This document shows positions 6,669-15,186 of a stretch of 17,876 nucleotides of DNA, one piece after another. The notes beneath the pieces were generated by a model. That model had not been told where the DNA came from and ran no database searches. It saw nothing but the letters and a program-made list of their open reading frames with translations. Within the stretch, counting starts at the first letter, position 1, and every line of letters begins with the position of its first letter. This stretch comes from Rhodospirillaceae bacterium UBA6608 (GTDB taxonomy: Bacteria; Pseudomonadota; Alphaproteobacteria; Rhodospirillales_A; Casp-alpha2), in assembly GCA_002433335.1 (NCBI GenBank), contig DJHY01000001.1, forward strand, positions 1 to 17,876. Direction: 5' to 3'. A program made the translations under genes and the position numbers.

Positions 6669-7586
6669 ATGCTGAAGTTTCTTTTGAAGCGATTGGGAAT
6701 CGCGTTGTTGGTGGCGATTACCGTCTCAACGATTACCTTTTCGCTGATTTATCTTTCGGGCGACCCTGCCGTCGCCCTGGCCGGGGAAGCCGCCACCACC
6801 GAGGAAATCGAAGTCGTCAGAACCGCTTATGGTTATGACCGTCCGATTATCGTCCAGTACTTCGATTGGCTGGGTCGGGCTTTGACCGGTGATCTCGGGC
6901 GCTCCCACTATCTGAAATCCGATATCTCGGAAGTCATCTTCTCCCGTCTGCCGAATACCCTGATCCTTGCCGGATGCGCGATCGTCTTCGCGTTGTCCCT
7001 GGCGATCCCCCTGGGTGTCGCCGCGGCGGTGCGGCCCAATTCGCTGATCGATCGTATCGCCCTGACCGTCGCGGTCATCGGGCAGGCGCTGCCGAGTTTC
7101 TGGTTCGCGCTGATCCTGGTCTTCGTCCTGGGCATTCAATATCGATTGTTACCGATCACCGGCACGGCCAGTTGGATGAACTTCATCATGCCGTCCGTCG
7201 CCTTGGGCTATTACGTCACGCCCGGCGTGATGCGCCTGACCCGGGCCGGGATGCTCGAAGTTCTGTCGTCCGACTACATCCGAACGGCCAAGGCCAAGGG
7301 CATGCGCCCGATGGCGGTGCTGTTCAAGCATGCCTTGCGCAACGCGATCATCCCCGTGGTGTCGCTGGCGGCGGTGCAGTTCGGCTTCATGCTGGGCGGC
7401 TCGATCGTGATCGAGACGATCTTCGCCATCAACGGGCTGGGTTTCCTGGCCTGGGAAACCATTCAGCGCGCGGACCTGCCGATGATGCAGGCGATCGTCC
7501 TGGTGTTTTCCATCTTCTACATCATCATCACTTTTCTTGCGGATCTGCTGAATGCCTTCCTTGATCCGCGTATCAGGGTAGCGTGA
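6669..7586 (+). CDS. Peptide-type ABC permease, DppB/OppB class
   Basis: A 305-residue inner-membrane subunit that, with the next gene product, forms the translocation channel. Helices are visible at about residues 9-30, 97-120, 131-155, 170-188, 228-252 and 273-295. The large periplasmic loop after helix 1 contains GDPAVALAGE (31-40), as usual for DppB-type permeases. The cytoplasmic EAA loop that docks onto the ATPases is at about 203-224 (YIRTAKAKGMRP then HALRNA). The C-terminus ends in the common LDPRIRV. GGAGG stands 5 bases before the ATG, and the 120-base gap from the binding-protein gene holds the hairpin. Length and order are normal. Confidence 0.94.
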   Translation: MLKFLLKRLGIALLVAITVSTITFSLIYLSGDPAVALAGEAATTEEIEVVRTAYGYDRPIIVQYFDWLGRALTGDLGRSHYLKSDISEVIFSRLPNTLILAGCAIVFALSLAIPLGVAAAVRPNSLIDRIALTVAVIGQALPSFWFALILVFVLGIQYRLLPITGTASWMNFIMPSVALGYYVTPGVMRLTRAGMLEVLSSDYIRTAKAKGMRPMAVLFKHALRNAIIPVVSLAAVQFGFMLGGSIVIETIFAINGLGFLAWETIQRADLPMMQAIVLVFSIFYIIITFLADLLNAFLDPRIRVA

Positions 7587-7590
7587 CGAC

Positions 7591-8523
7591 ATGGCAACTT
7601 CCTCTCCCTCCGCCATGCCCAAGGCTGGCATTCCGACTGCCGAGGCAATTCTCGAGCCGTCGCCCATGGCGCAGCTGCGCCGCCGCGTTCTCGGTCACTA
7701 CGGCATCCTGATCGGCGGCTCCGTGCTGCTGGCGATCATCCTGATGGCCATCTTCGCGCCGTTGCTGACGCCCTATGATCCGATCATGGATCAGAACCTG
7801 GCCGACAAGCTGAAGCCGCCGTTCTGGCACGACAGCCCGAAGTACGACCCGGACCACGTTCTGGGCACCGACATGCAGGGCCGCGATTATCTGACCCGTC
7901 TGTTGTGGGGGGCGCGTATCTCCCTGCTGATCGGGTTCTCGGCGATGCTGATTTCCGGCGTCATCGGTACCGCGCTGGGCGTGGCCGCCGGTTACTTCGG
8001 CGGCAAGGTCGACATGGTCGTGACCTTCATCGTCACCACGCGCCTGAGCATGCCGGTCGTTCTGGTCGCCCTGGCCGTGGTCTCGCTGATCGGGTCCAGT
8101 CTGTGGATCGTGATCTGGGTGCTGGGGCTTCTCATATGGGACCGATTTGCGGTCGTCATGAGAAGTACCACGCTACAGGTGCGTAATCTCGATTACGTCG
8201 CCGCCGCCCAGGCCTGCGGATGTTCGACCTTTCACATCATCCTCAAGGAAATCATGCCCAACGTGGTCAACCACCTGATCGTGGTCGCGACCTTGGAAAT
8301 GGCCCATGCGATCCTGTTGGAAGCGGCCCTGTCCTTCCTGGGGCTGGGTGTGCAGCCGCCGACGCCGAGCTGGGGTCTGATGATCTCCGAGGCGAAGGGC
8401 ATGATGTTCTTCGATGCCTGGCTGATCGGTATTCCCGGTGCGGCGCTGTTCGCGCTGATCCTTTCCATCAACCTGTTGGGCGACGGCGTTCGTGACGTCA
8501 CCGCGCCCGAAGGCCGAAACTAA
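7591..8523 (+). CDS. Peptide-type ABC permease, DppC/OppC class
   Basis: A 310-residue second permease. A polar N-terminal tail of about 35 residues precedes helix 1 (about 38-58). The DppC hallmark GTDMQGRD is at 92-99, followed by helices at about 109-135, 143-167, 170-188, 226-250 and 278-297. The EAA loop is at about 202-221 (YVAAAQACGCSTF then LKEIMP). It begins 4 bases after the DppB-type stop and has no strong Shine-Dalgarno sequence, so translational coupling to the upstream gene is likely. A downstream ATG at codon 26 also exists, but nothing favours it. Confidence 0.94.
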   Translation: MATSSPSAMPKAGIPTAEAILEPSPMAQLRRRVLGHYGILIGGSVLLAIILMAIFAPLLTPYDPIMDQNLADKLKPPFWHDSPKYDPDHVLGTDMQGRDYLTRLLWGARISLLIGFSAMLISGVIGTALGVAAGYFGGKVDMVVTFIVTTRLSMPVVLVALAVVSLIGSSLWIVIWVLGLLIWDRFAVVMRSTTLQVRNLDYVAAAQACGCSTFHIILKEIMPNVVNHLIVVATLEMAHAILLEAALSFLGLGVQPPTPSWGLMISEAKGMMFFDAWLIGIPGAALFALILSINLLGDGVRDVTAPEGRN

Positions 8524-8536
8524 GGAGCGGACCGAC

Positions 8537-9547
8537 ATGAGCGATACCATTCTTGAGGTCCGCGATCTGGTGATCGACATCCCCGTCGCCGCGGGGATGC
8601 TCCACCCGGTCCAGTCCATCAGTTTCGAGGTCAAACGGGGCGAGACGCTCTGCATCGTCGGGGAATCCGGCTGCGGAAAATCCCTGACCTCGCTGGCGAT
8701 CATGGACCTGCTGCCCAAGGCGGCGATCCGCACGGCGTCGGCGTTGAAGCTCGACGGCGAAGACCTGCAGACCATCGGCGAGCGCCGGATGTCCGACATC
8801 CGGGGCAACAAGATGTCGATGATCTTTCAGGAGCCGATGACCTCGTTGAACCCGGCCTATACCATCGGCAACCAACTGACCGAGGCGTTGCGGCGCCATA
8901 AAAAGGTCAGCGCTGCCGAGGCCCGGGACCGGGCCATCTACCTGTTGGAAAAAGTCGGGATCACCGCGGCGGCCAGCCGCCTGACCCAGTATCCGCACCA
9001 ATTGTCGGGTGGCCTGCGTCAGCGCGTGATGATCGCCATGGCCCTGATGTGCGGGCCGGAAATGATCATCGCCGACGAGCCGACGACGGCCCTCGATGTG
9101 ACCATCCAGGCGCAGATCCTGCATCTGTTGGCCGATCTTCAGGACGAGTTCAACATGGGCATGATCCTGATCACCCATGACTTGGGTGTTGTCTCCCGCG
9201 TCGCCAACCGGGTCGCCGTCATGTACGCCGGCCAAGTGGTCGAAACCGGAACGGCGAAACAGGTGTTCGAGAACCCGACCCACCCCTACACGCAAGGCTT
9301 GCTCGAATGCATTCCCATTCCGGGCAAGACCAAGCGCGGCTCGCACCTGGGTTCGATCCCCGGCATCGTGCCGTCGCTGGTCGGTGAAATTCCGGGCTGC
9401 CATTTCGCGGATCGTTGTGTTCATGCCTTCGACGCCTGCCGGTCGGACCGGGTCGAACTGCGTGACGGGTTCGAACCCGGCCACGTCTATCGTTGCCTGC
9501 AAACGCCGGATCAGAGCGCGGCCAATTTGAAGAAGGGGGCCGCCTGA
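8537..9547 (+). CDS. Peptide-type ABC ATPase, DppD/OppD class
   Basis: A 336-residue cytoplasmic ATPase powering import. Walker A is GESGCGKS (42-49), the Q-loop Gln is at 98 (FQEP), the signature is LSGGL (156-160), Walker B is MIIADE (176-181) and the switch His is 214. After the core comes the OppD/DppD C-terminal domain with Cys at 288, 294, 301 and 320. Such cysteines have been reported to hold an iron-sulfur cluster in related ATPases. The frame is open 15 codons upstream to 8492, but that overlaps the DppC-type gene. The ATG at 8537 has AGGAG overlapping the upstream stop codon and gives a normal N-terminus, so I chose it. The gap from the permease is 13 bases. Confidence 0.94.
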   Translation: MSDTILEVRDLVIDIPVAAGMLHPVQSISFEVKRGETLCIVGESGCGKSLTSLAIMDLLPKAAIRTASALKLDGEDLQTIGERRMSDIRGNKMSMIFQEPMTSLNPAYTIGNQLTEALRRHKKVSAAEARDRAIYLLEKVGITAAASRLTQYPHQLSGGLRQRVMIAMALMCGPEMIIADEPTTALDVTIQAQILHLLADLQDEFNMGMILITHDLGVVSRVANRVAVMYAGQVVETGTAKQVFENPTHPYTQGLLECIPIPGKTKRGSHLGSIPGIVPSLVGEIPGCHFADRCVHAFDACRSDRVELRDGFEPGHVYRCLQTPDQSAANLKKGAA

Positions 9548-9548
9548 G

Positions 9549-10550
9549 ATGTCCGATAATCAAGACTTCGTTCTCGAAGCCCGCGACGTGACGCGGACCT
9601 TTATGATCTCAGCCGGGTTCATGAAGGGCAAAAAGCCGCTGCGCGCCGTCAATGGGATCAACCTCCAGGTTCCGCGCGGCGAGGTGCTGGGCCTGGTCGG
9701 TGAATCCGGTTGCGGTAAATCGACCCTGGCCAAGATGCTGTTGGGCCTGTTGCCGCCGTCGAGCGGCGAGCTTTACGTCGATGGGACCCCGACCAGCCAG
9801 ATGCAGCGCCTCGACATGGCCCGCAAGGTCCAGCCGATCTTTCAGGATCCGTATTCGTCCCTCAACCCGCGCAAGACCATCGGCGACATCATCTCGCTGC
9901 CGGTGCGGGTTCAGGGCAGCGCCGAAGCCAGCAGTGGCAAGGAACTGCGGATGCGGGTCGAGGAAAGCATGGAACTGGTCGGCCTGCCGCGCCGTCTGTA
10001 CGGCAACTTCCCGAACCAGTTGTCGGGCGGGCAGCGTCAGCGCGTCGCCGTGGCGCGGGCCCTGATCAACCGGCCGGAGGTCGTGATCTGCGACGAGCCG
10101 ACGTCGGCGCTCGACGTCTCGGTGCAATCGCAAATCCTCAATCTGCTGCAGGACCTGCGGGCGGAATTGAACCTGACCTATATCGTCATCAGCCATAACC
10201 TGGCGGTGGTCGAGCACATGGCGACCCGCGTGGCGGTCATGTATCTGGGCCGTTTGGTCGAGGTCGCGGATACGGATCAGTTGTTCGAAAATCCGATGCA
10301 CCCCTATACCAAGGCCCTGCTGTCGTCGGTCCTGTCGCCCGATCCCAACCAGGGCGTGCCGGAGACGGGCCTGGGCGTCGCCTATCCCAACCCGGTCGAC
10401 CCGCCGTCGGGCTGTACCTTTCATCCGCGCTGCGTCGAATGCATGTCGCATTGTTCCGTCGCCGCGCCGCGGACCATCCCCACCAAAACCGGCCTCGTCG
10501 AATGTCATCTTTACGACGAGGATCAGGGAAGGGGCAGAAAGGCTTCGTAA
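9549..10550 (+). CDS. Peptide-type ABC ATPase, DppF/OppF class
   Basis: A 333-residue partner ATPase that pairs with the DppD-type subunit. Walker A is GESGCGKS (51-58), the Q-loop Gln is at 99 (FQDPYSSLNPR), the signature is LSGGQ (158-162), Walker B is VVICDE (178-183) and the switch His is 216. The C-terminal peptide-importer domain contains Cys at 289, 295, 298, 302 and 319, compatible with metal-cluster binding. The insert SAGFMKGKKPLRAV (21-34) is the usual OppF/DppF feature. The start lies one base after the preceding stop, with AAGGGGG upstream, so coupling is likely. The stop TAA shares its last base with another ATG (10550). Confidence 0.94.
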   Translation: MSDNQDFVLEARDVTRTFMISAGFMKGKKPLRAVNGINLQVPRGEVLGLVGESGCGKSTLAKMLLGLLPPSSGELYVDGTPTSQMQRLDMARKVQPIFQDPYSSLNPRKTIGDIISLPVRVQGSAEASSGKELRMRVEESMELVGLPRRLYGNFPNQLSGGQRQRVAVARALINRPEVVICDEPTSALDVSVQSQILNLLQDLRAELNLTYIVISHNLAVVEHMATRVAVMYLGRLVEVADTDQLFENPMHPYTKALLSSVLSPDPNQGVPETGLGVAYPNPVDPPSGCTFHPRCVECMSHCSVAAPRTIPTKTGLVECHLYDEDQGRGRKAS

Positions 10551-10714
10551 TGTCGAACGCGCCAACCGCAGGGGATATCAAGGCAACGGCCGGTCTGGAA
10601 CCGGTCGTTGCCGGTACCTCTGTGGTTCGCGTGTTTTCTGCTTACGCTCCGGCCCTGTGCCGCCGGACGCATGCCCTCGATCCGCCCACCCTTGATCCGC
10701 CCACATGGGCGTGA
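10550..10714 (+). CDS. Doubtful 54-codon frame overlapping the DppF-type stop
   Basis: The stop of the second ATPase reads TAATG, and the ATG opens a 54-codon frame beginning MSNAPTAGDIKATAGLEPVV and ending LDPPTLDPPTWA. AAAGG lies 8 bases upstream, so it could be translated by coupling. Against it: third-position GC is only about 63 percent by count, the frame runs through a strong hairpin and a direct repeat, and the product resembles nothing I know. It may be chance or a decayed remnant. Confidence 0.22.
   Translation: MSNAPTAGDIKATAGLEPVVAGTSVVRVFSAYAPALCRRTHALDPPTLDPPTWA
10582..10612 (+). terminator. Strong hairpin after the ATPase genes
   Basis: Thirteen paired bases (one G-U) flank a 5-base loop: GGCAACGGCCGGT pairs with ACCGGTCGTTGCC. 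It starts 31 bases after the DppF-type stop. There is no T-tract, so it is a poor intrinsic terminator by classic rules. It may slow transcription or protect the upstream mRNA end. Confidence 0.5.
10679..10704 (+). repeat. Direct repeat GATCCGCCCAC, two copies 15 bases apart
   Basis: GATCCGCCCAC occurs at 10679-10689 and 10694-10704. The second copy is also the left arm of an imperfect inverted repeat (CGCCC, ACAT loop, GGGCG, with outer GATC on both sides) ending at 10716. It could be a protein-binding site or a small duplication scar. Confidence 0.45.
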
Positions 10715-10853
10715 TCGGGAGCGTTCCCCCTTCCTGCGTTTCCCGAATTTCGGAACCAGTCCGCCCTAGGGTCGGTTTCGAATAATGATGAGCAAGGCCG
10801 GAACGGGCCGTGCTCGCCCCTGCACACCACAGAAATAGAAAAGATCTCCCATC

Positions 10854-12260
10854 ATGAGCCGCCAATCCGCCATCGACAGTGCCCTGACCCATTTCGACGA
10901 TCCCGCCGGTTTCTTCGAAGACCTGAAAGCCCGCGTCGCCGTGAAAACGGAAAGCCAGAACCCGGAGCGCATTCCCGATTGCTACGAGTATCTGGAAAAG
11001 CAGATGAAGCCGAAGTTCGAGGACATGGGTTATGCCTGTCATATCTACGACAATCCGATCAAAGGCTGCGGGCCGGTCCTGCTGGCGACCCGTCACGAAG
11101 GCGACGGCCTGCCGACCATCCTAGGCTACGGCCACGGCGATACGGTTCTGGGTATGGAAGGCACTTGGCGCGACGGCCTTGATCCGTGGGTCCTGACCAA
11201 AGACGGCGACAAAGTTTATGGCCGCGGCACCGCCGACAACAAGGTTCAGCACTCGGTCCATATGGCGGCGCTGAAGGCCGTTCTGGACGAACGCGGCAGC
11301 CTAGGCTTCAACCACAAATTCATCATCGAAACGGGCGAGGAAAACGGCTCCAAGGGCCTGATCGATCTGGTCGCCGCTCACAAAGACGATTTCGCCGCCG
11401 ATTGCTATTTCGCCTCGGACGGACCGCGCGTCAACATCAACCGCCCGAACCTGAGCCTGGGCAACCGTGGTTCGTTCAACTTCGATCTGGTCGTCGACCT
11501 GCGCGAGGGCGGTCACCATTCCGGGAACTGGGGTGGGCTGTTGGCCAACCCGGGGATCATCCTGGCCCATGCCATTTCGACCATCATCAACGAACACGGT
11601 AAAATCCTGGTGCCGGCGCTGCTGCCGCCGCCGATCAGCAATTCGGCCCGCGAACTGCTGGCCACGGTCGACCGTCAGTCGCCGCCGAACGGCCCGGAGA
11701 TCGATGATTCCTGGGGCGAACCTGGCCTGACCCGGGCCGAGAAGGTCTATGGCTGGAACTCGTTCGAAGTTCTGGCGATGAAGACCGGCAACCCGGACAA
11801 CCCGGTCAACGCCGTACCGCCCAAGGCGATCGCCAACTGTCAGCTGCGCTTCGTCGTCGGAACGGACGCCGACAATCTGCTCGCCAACCTGCAGAAGCAT
11901 TTGGACGAAGCCGGTTTCGGTATGGTCAAGGTTCAGACCGCGTCGAGCGAGAACAACACCTTCTTCCCGGCCGCGCGGACCGATCCGGAACACCCCTGGG
12001 CCAAATGGATGCGTGCCGCCGTGACCCGCTCCACCGGCGAGGTTTGCGGTGTGCTGCCCAACTCGGGCGGGTCGATCTGCAACGACGTGTTCCAGGACGT
12101 TCTGCACATTCCGTTCGTGTGGATGCCGCTCAGCTACACCGGCTGCTCGCAACACGCGCCCAATGAACATATCCTGTGGCCGCTGACCCGCGAGGGCCTG
12201 GAATTGGTGACCGGCGTTTATTGGGACCTGGGCGACCCGGAAACCCGGTACGCCGCCTGA
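10854..12260 (+). CDS. M20-family metallopeptidase, first tandem copy
   Basis: A 468-residue cytoplasmic hydrolase of the M20 (ArgE/DapE/carboxypeptidase) family, which cleaves amide bonds using two metal ions. Metal and catalytic motifs are complete: GHGDTV (His94, Asp96), GRGTADNK (bridging Asp128), TGEENG (Glu162 general base, Glu163), ASDGP (Asp189), and QHAPNEH (His434). The lid/dimerisation domain contains GGHHSGNWGGLL (219-230). No signal peptide is seen. The ATG has only a weak purine run upstream, but an in-frame stop lies 15 bases before it and the paralogue aligns from the same point, so the start is sound. It follows the importer after 303 bases and precedes its paralogue by 101 bases containing a hairpin. 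The substrate is unknown. Confidence 0.92.
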   Translation: MSRQSAIDSALTHFDDPAGFFEDLKARVAVKTESQNPERIPDCYEYLEKQMKPKFEDMGYACHIYDNPIKGCGPVLLATRHEGDGLPTILGYGHGDTVLGMEGTWRDGLDPWVLTKDGDKVYGRGTADNKVQHSVHMAALKAVLDERGSLGFNHKFIIETGEENGSKGLIDLVAAHKDDFAADCYFASDGPRVNINRPNLSLGNRGSFNFDLVVDLREGGHHSGNWGGLLANPGIILAHAISTIINEHGKILVPALLPPPISNSARELLATVDRQSPPNGPEIDDSWGEPGLTRAEKVYGWNSFEVLAMKTGNPDNPVNAVPPKAIANCQLRFVVGTDADNLLANLQKHLDEAGFGMVKVQTASSENNTFFPAARTDPEHPWAKWMRAAVTRSTGEVCGVLPNSGGSICNDVFQDVLHIPFVWMPLSYTGCSQHAPNEHILWPLTREGLELVTGVYWDLGDPETRYAA

Positions 12261-12270
12261 TTTGGCTGCA

Positions 12271-12302
12271 CCCGGCCCCGCCTGAAACGCGGTGGGGCCG
12301 GG
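12271..12302 (+). promoter_or_regulatory. Intercistronic hairpin between the two M20 genes
   Basis: CCCGGCCCCGCC (12271-12282) pairs with GGTGGGGCCGGG (12291-12302), 12 pairs including one G-U, over an 8-base loop. It starts 10 bases after the stop of the first M20 gene and is not followed by a T-tract. It probably affects mRNA stability or partial readthrough. Confidence 0.55.
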
Positions 12303-12361
12303 ACGCCGATTTAAGAAACGACAAGTCCGCGATCCGCGGGCAGGGATAAGGAAGCATCGAA

Positions 12362-13756
12362 ATGACCCGTACGGCGGTGATCGAAAGCCTTGAGAAATAT
12401 TTCGACGACGGTGGGTTTTGGACGGACCTGCAGCGTCGCGTCGCCATCAAGTCGTGCAGCCAGGACGAACCCTTCCGGCCCGAGCTGTATCGCTACCTGA
12501 ACGAAGAGATGATCCCCTATCTGGCGGACATGGGCTTCGAAAGCGAGATTTATGAAACCCCCAAGCCGGGGGCGCAGCCGATTCTGGTTGCCCGCCGTCA
12601 CGAGGGCGATGACCTGCCGACCATGATGACCTATGGCCATGGCGACGTGGTGCGCGGCTATGACGATCAATGGCGCGACGGCATCGGCCCCTGGGAAATG
12701 AAAAAGGAAGGCGAACGCTGGTACGGCCGGGGCACCGCCGACAACAAGGGCCAGCACACCATCAATCTGGCGGCGATGAAGGCCTGCATGGACGCCCGCG
12801 GCGGCAAGCTCGGCTACAATGTGGTTGCGCTGATCGAGACCGGGGAAGAAGCCGGATCGCAAGGCCTGCGCGAATTCTGCGCCGCTCATAAGGACCTGTT
12901 CAAAGCCGACGTGTTCATCGCCTCGGACGGGCCGCGCCTGACGGCTCCGCGGCCGACGGTCTATTTTGGATCGCGCGGCGTGTTCAACTTCACCATGACG
13001 CTGGACCTGCGCGACGGCGGCCATCATTCCGGCAACTGGGGCGGCCTGTTGGCCAACCCGGGTGTCGTCCTGGCCCATGCGATTTCGACCATCGTCGACG
13101 CCAAGGGCAAGATCCTGCTGGACGAATTGAAGCCCGAGCCGATTTCCAATTCGGTTCGCGCGGCGCTGGCAAAGCTCAAAGTCGGCGGCGGCGAGACCGA
13201 TCCAGAGATCGACCCCGATTGGGGCGAGCCGGGCCTGACCGCAGAGGAAAAAGTGTTCGGTTGGAACACTTTCGAAATCCTGGCGTTCAAGACCGGCAAT
13301 CCGGAAAATCCGGTCAATGCCGTGCCGCCCAAGGCCTTCGCCAAATGCCACATGCGGTTCGTCGCCGGTTTCGATCCGAGCGTCGTCCTGCCGGCATTGC
13401 GCAAGCACTTGGATGCCTTGGGCTTCCAGAATATCGAGCTGACCCCGGACCGCGAACTGATGGCCGCGACGCGGTTGGAGCCCGATACCCCTTGGGCAAA
13501 ATGGGCGATTTCGTCCCTGACCGAAACGGCGGGCGAGGAGCCGGCGGTCCTGCCGAACCTGGGCGGCTCGCTGCCCAACGATTGCTTCGCCCATATCCTC
13601 GGCCTGCCGACGATCTGGGTGCCGCATAGCTATCCCGCTTGTTCCCAGCATGCGCCCAACGAACACATCCTGGAATCCGTCTCCCGCTCGGCCCTGCGCC
13701 TGATGGGCGGGTTGTTCTGGGACCTGGGCGAACCTGAAAACCGGCCCGCGCAATGA
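12362..13756 (+). CDS. M20-family metallopeptidase, second tandem copy
   Basis: A 464-residue paralogue of the preceding gene, with about half or more of aligned residues identical by eye and an identical stretch GGHHSGNWGGLLANPG (219-234). Motifs are intact: GHGDVV (His93, Asp95), GRGTADNKGQH (Asp127), TGEEAG (Glu162, Glu163), ASDGP (Asp189) and QHAPNEH (His430). Both copies thus look catalytically competent and probably differ in substrate, not activity. AAGGA stands 10 bases before the ATG. The last codons overlap the amidase start by ATGA (13753-13756), indicating translational coupling. No signal peptide is seen, so it should act in the cytoplasm after import. Confidence 0.92.
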   Translation: MTRTAVIESLEKYFDDGGFWTDLQRRVAIKSCSQDEPFRPELYRYLNEEMIPYLADMGFESEIYETPKPGAQPILVARRHEGDDLPTMMTYGHGDVVRGYDDQWRDGIGPWEMKKEGERWYGRGTADNKGQHTINLAAMKACMDARGGKLGYNVVALIETGEEAGSQGLREFCAAHKDLFKADVFIASDGPRLTAPRPTVYFGSRGVFNFTMTLDLRDGGHHSGNWGGLLANPGVVLAHAISTIVDAKGKILLDELKPEPISNSVRAALAKLKVGGGETDPEIDPDWGEPGLTAEEKVFGWNTFEILAFKTGNPENPVNAVPPKAFAKCHMRFVAGFDPSVVLPALRKHLDALGFQNIELTPDRELMAATRLEPDTPWAKWAISSLTETAGEEPAVLPNLGGSLPNDCFAHILGLPTIWVPHSYPACSQHAPNEHILESVSRSALRLMGGLFWDLGEPENRPAQ

Positions 13757-15186
13757 CCGAGCCTTGCGATCTGTCCGCGGTAGACCTGCGGCGTCTCATC
13801 CGGGCCGGCGAACTGTCGCCGGTCGAACTGTTGGAAAGCTGCCTTAAGCGCATCGATCAGGTGAACGGCACCGTCAACGCCATCGTCGCCATGGATGCCG
13901 ATGCCGCGATGGACCGGGCGCGCGAGATCGAAGCCGAGATCGCCGCCGGTAAGGACCCGGGCCCCCTGGCCGGGCTGCCGGTCGGGATCAAGGACCTGGC
14001 GGCGGTCAAGGGCCTGCGCACGACTTATGGCTCGCTGCTGTACAAGGACAACGTGCCGACCGCCGACGACGGGCAGGTCGCCCGCCTGCGTGATGCCGGG
14101 GCGATCATCCTGGCCAAGACCAACACGCCGGAATTCGGCTCGGGCGCCAACACCACCAACAAGGTCTATGGGGCCACGACCAATCCGTTCGATCCGGCGC
14201 GCACGCCGGGCGGGTCGTCCGGCGGTTCCGCCGCGGCCTTGGCCTGTTCCATGCTGCCGCTGGCGCAGGGCTCCGATTCCGGCGGCAGCCTGCGCGCGCC
14301 CGCGACCTGGTCCGGGGTGGTCGGTTTCCGTCCGCGCCCGGGCGCTGTCGCCAACGAAAGCCGCACCGTGCCCCTGACCTATTACGCGGTTCAGGGGCCG
14401 ATGGGCCGCGACGTCGCCGATACGGCGTTGCTGTATTCCGCCCAGGCGGGCAGCGCTCATCCGGGCGACCCGATGGGGTTCCCCCTGTCGGCGGTCGATT
14501 TCGCCAAGCTGGCCCCGGCGGATTTGTCGGGCCTGCGGGTGGCGTTTTCCGAAGACCTGGGCTCGGCCCCGGTGGACGACGGGATCAAGCGCGTGTTTCG
14601 CGCCCGCTCGGCCAAGTTCCGCGACGTGTTTGCCCATGCGCGGGACGACCATCCGGACTTGAGCGGCGTGCGCGATGCCTTCTGGGTCTTGCGTTGCGTC
14701 TATTACATGGCGAACCACAAGGAACGGGTCGAAAAGCATCGCGACCTGTTGTCGCCCAACATCGTCATGAACACCGAAGCCGGCTACGACATGAGCCTGG
14801 CCGACGTGGCGGCGGCGGAAGTCGCCTGGGGCAAATGGTACAAGCGGTTCCAGGCTTTCATGGACGACGTCGACCTGTTGATCCTGCCGGGTAACGCTTA
14901 TCCGCCTTATCGCCTGGACGACGGCGCGCCCAAGGAAATCAACGGCGCACCTTTGGAAAACTATATGGATGCCTCGTTGATCCGCTCGGCCCTGACCCTG
15001 ACCGGCAATCCGGTCATCGCCGTGCCCTGCGGTTTGGACGAGACGGGCACCCCCTTCGGCTTCCAGATCGCGGGCAAACGCCACGGCGAAAAGGAATTGC
15101 TGTCGGCGGCCTTGGCCCTGGAAACCCTGTTTAAACAAGACCCGGAACTGGCGCGGCCCGTTCCCGACCTGGAGAAATTGAAATGA
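13753..15186 (+). CDS. Amidase-signature-family hydrolase, first tandem copy
   Basis: A 477-residue serine amidohydrolase of the amidase-signature family (which includes GatA, acetamidase and FAAH). The Ser-cisSer-Lys triad is readable: Lys80 in GLPVGIKDL, Ser155 in PGGSSGGSA, and nucleophile Ser179 in GSDSGGSLRAPA. Family members hydrolyse amides to acid and ammonia or amine. GatA as the tRNA amidotransferase is unlikely because no gatC or gatB is adjacent and two copies sit in a catabolic operon. The start overlaps the M20 stop (ATGA) and its own stop overlaps the next amidase start in the same way. The N-terminus DLRRLIRAGELSPVELLES is typical. The substrate is unknown. Confidence 0.92.
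   Translation: MTEPCDLSAVDLRRLIRAGELSPVELLESCLKRIDQVNGTVNAIVAMDADAAMDRAREIEAEIAAGKDPGPLAGLPVGIKDLAAVKGLRTTYGSLLYKDNVPTADDGQVARLRDAGAIILAKTNTPEFGSGANTTNKVYGATTNPFDPARTPGGSSGGSAAALACSMLPLAQGSDSGGSLRAPATWSGVVGFRPRPGAVANESRTVPLTYYAVQGPMGRDVADTALLYSAQAGSAHPGDPMGFPLSAVDFAKLAPADLSGLRVAFSEDLGSAPVDDGIKRVFRARSAKFRDVFAHARDDHPDLSGVRDAFWVLRCVYYMANHKERVEKHRDLLSPNIVMNTEAGYDMSLADVAAAEVAWGKWYKRFQAFMDDVDLLILPGNAYPPYRLDDGAPKEINGAPLENYMDASLIRSALTLTGNPVIAVPCGLDETGTPFGFQIAGKRHGEKELLSAALALETLFKQDPELARPVPDLEKLK

Larger units (their letters stand above)
10551..10853. other. Gap of about 300 bases between importer and enzyme genes
   Basis: No convincing gene lies here. It holds a 13-base-pair hairpin (10582-10612), an 11-base direct repeat (10679-10704) overlapping an imperfect inverted repeat (10694-10716), and an AATAAT hexamer (10781-10786) that matches a -10 element but lacks a partner -35. 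A second transcription start for the enzyme genes is possible but not shown. Confidence 0.5.
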
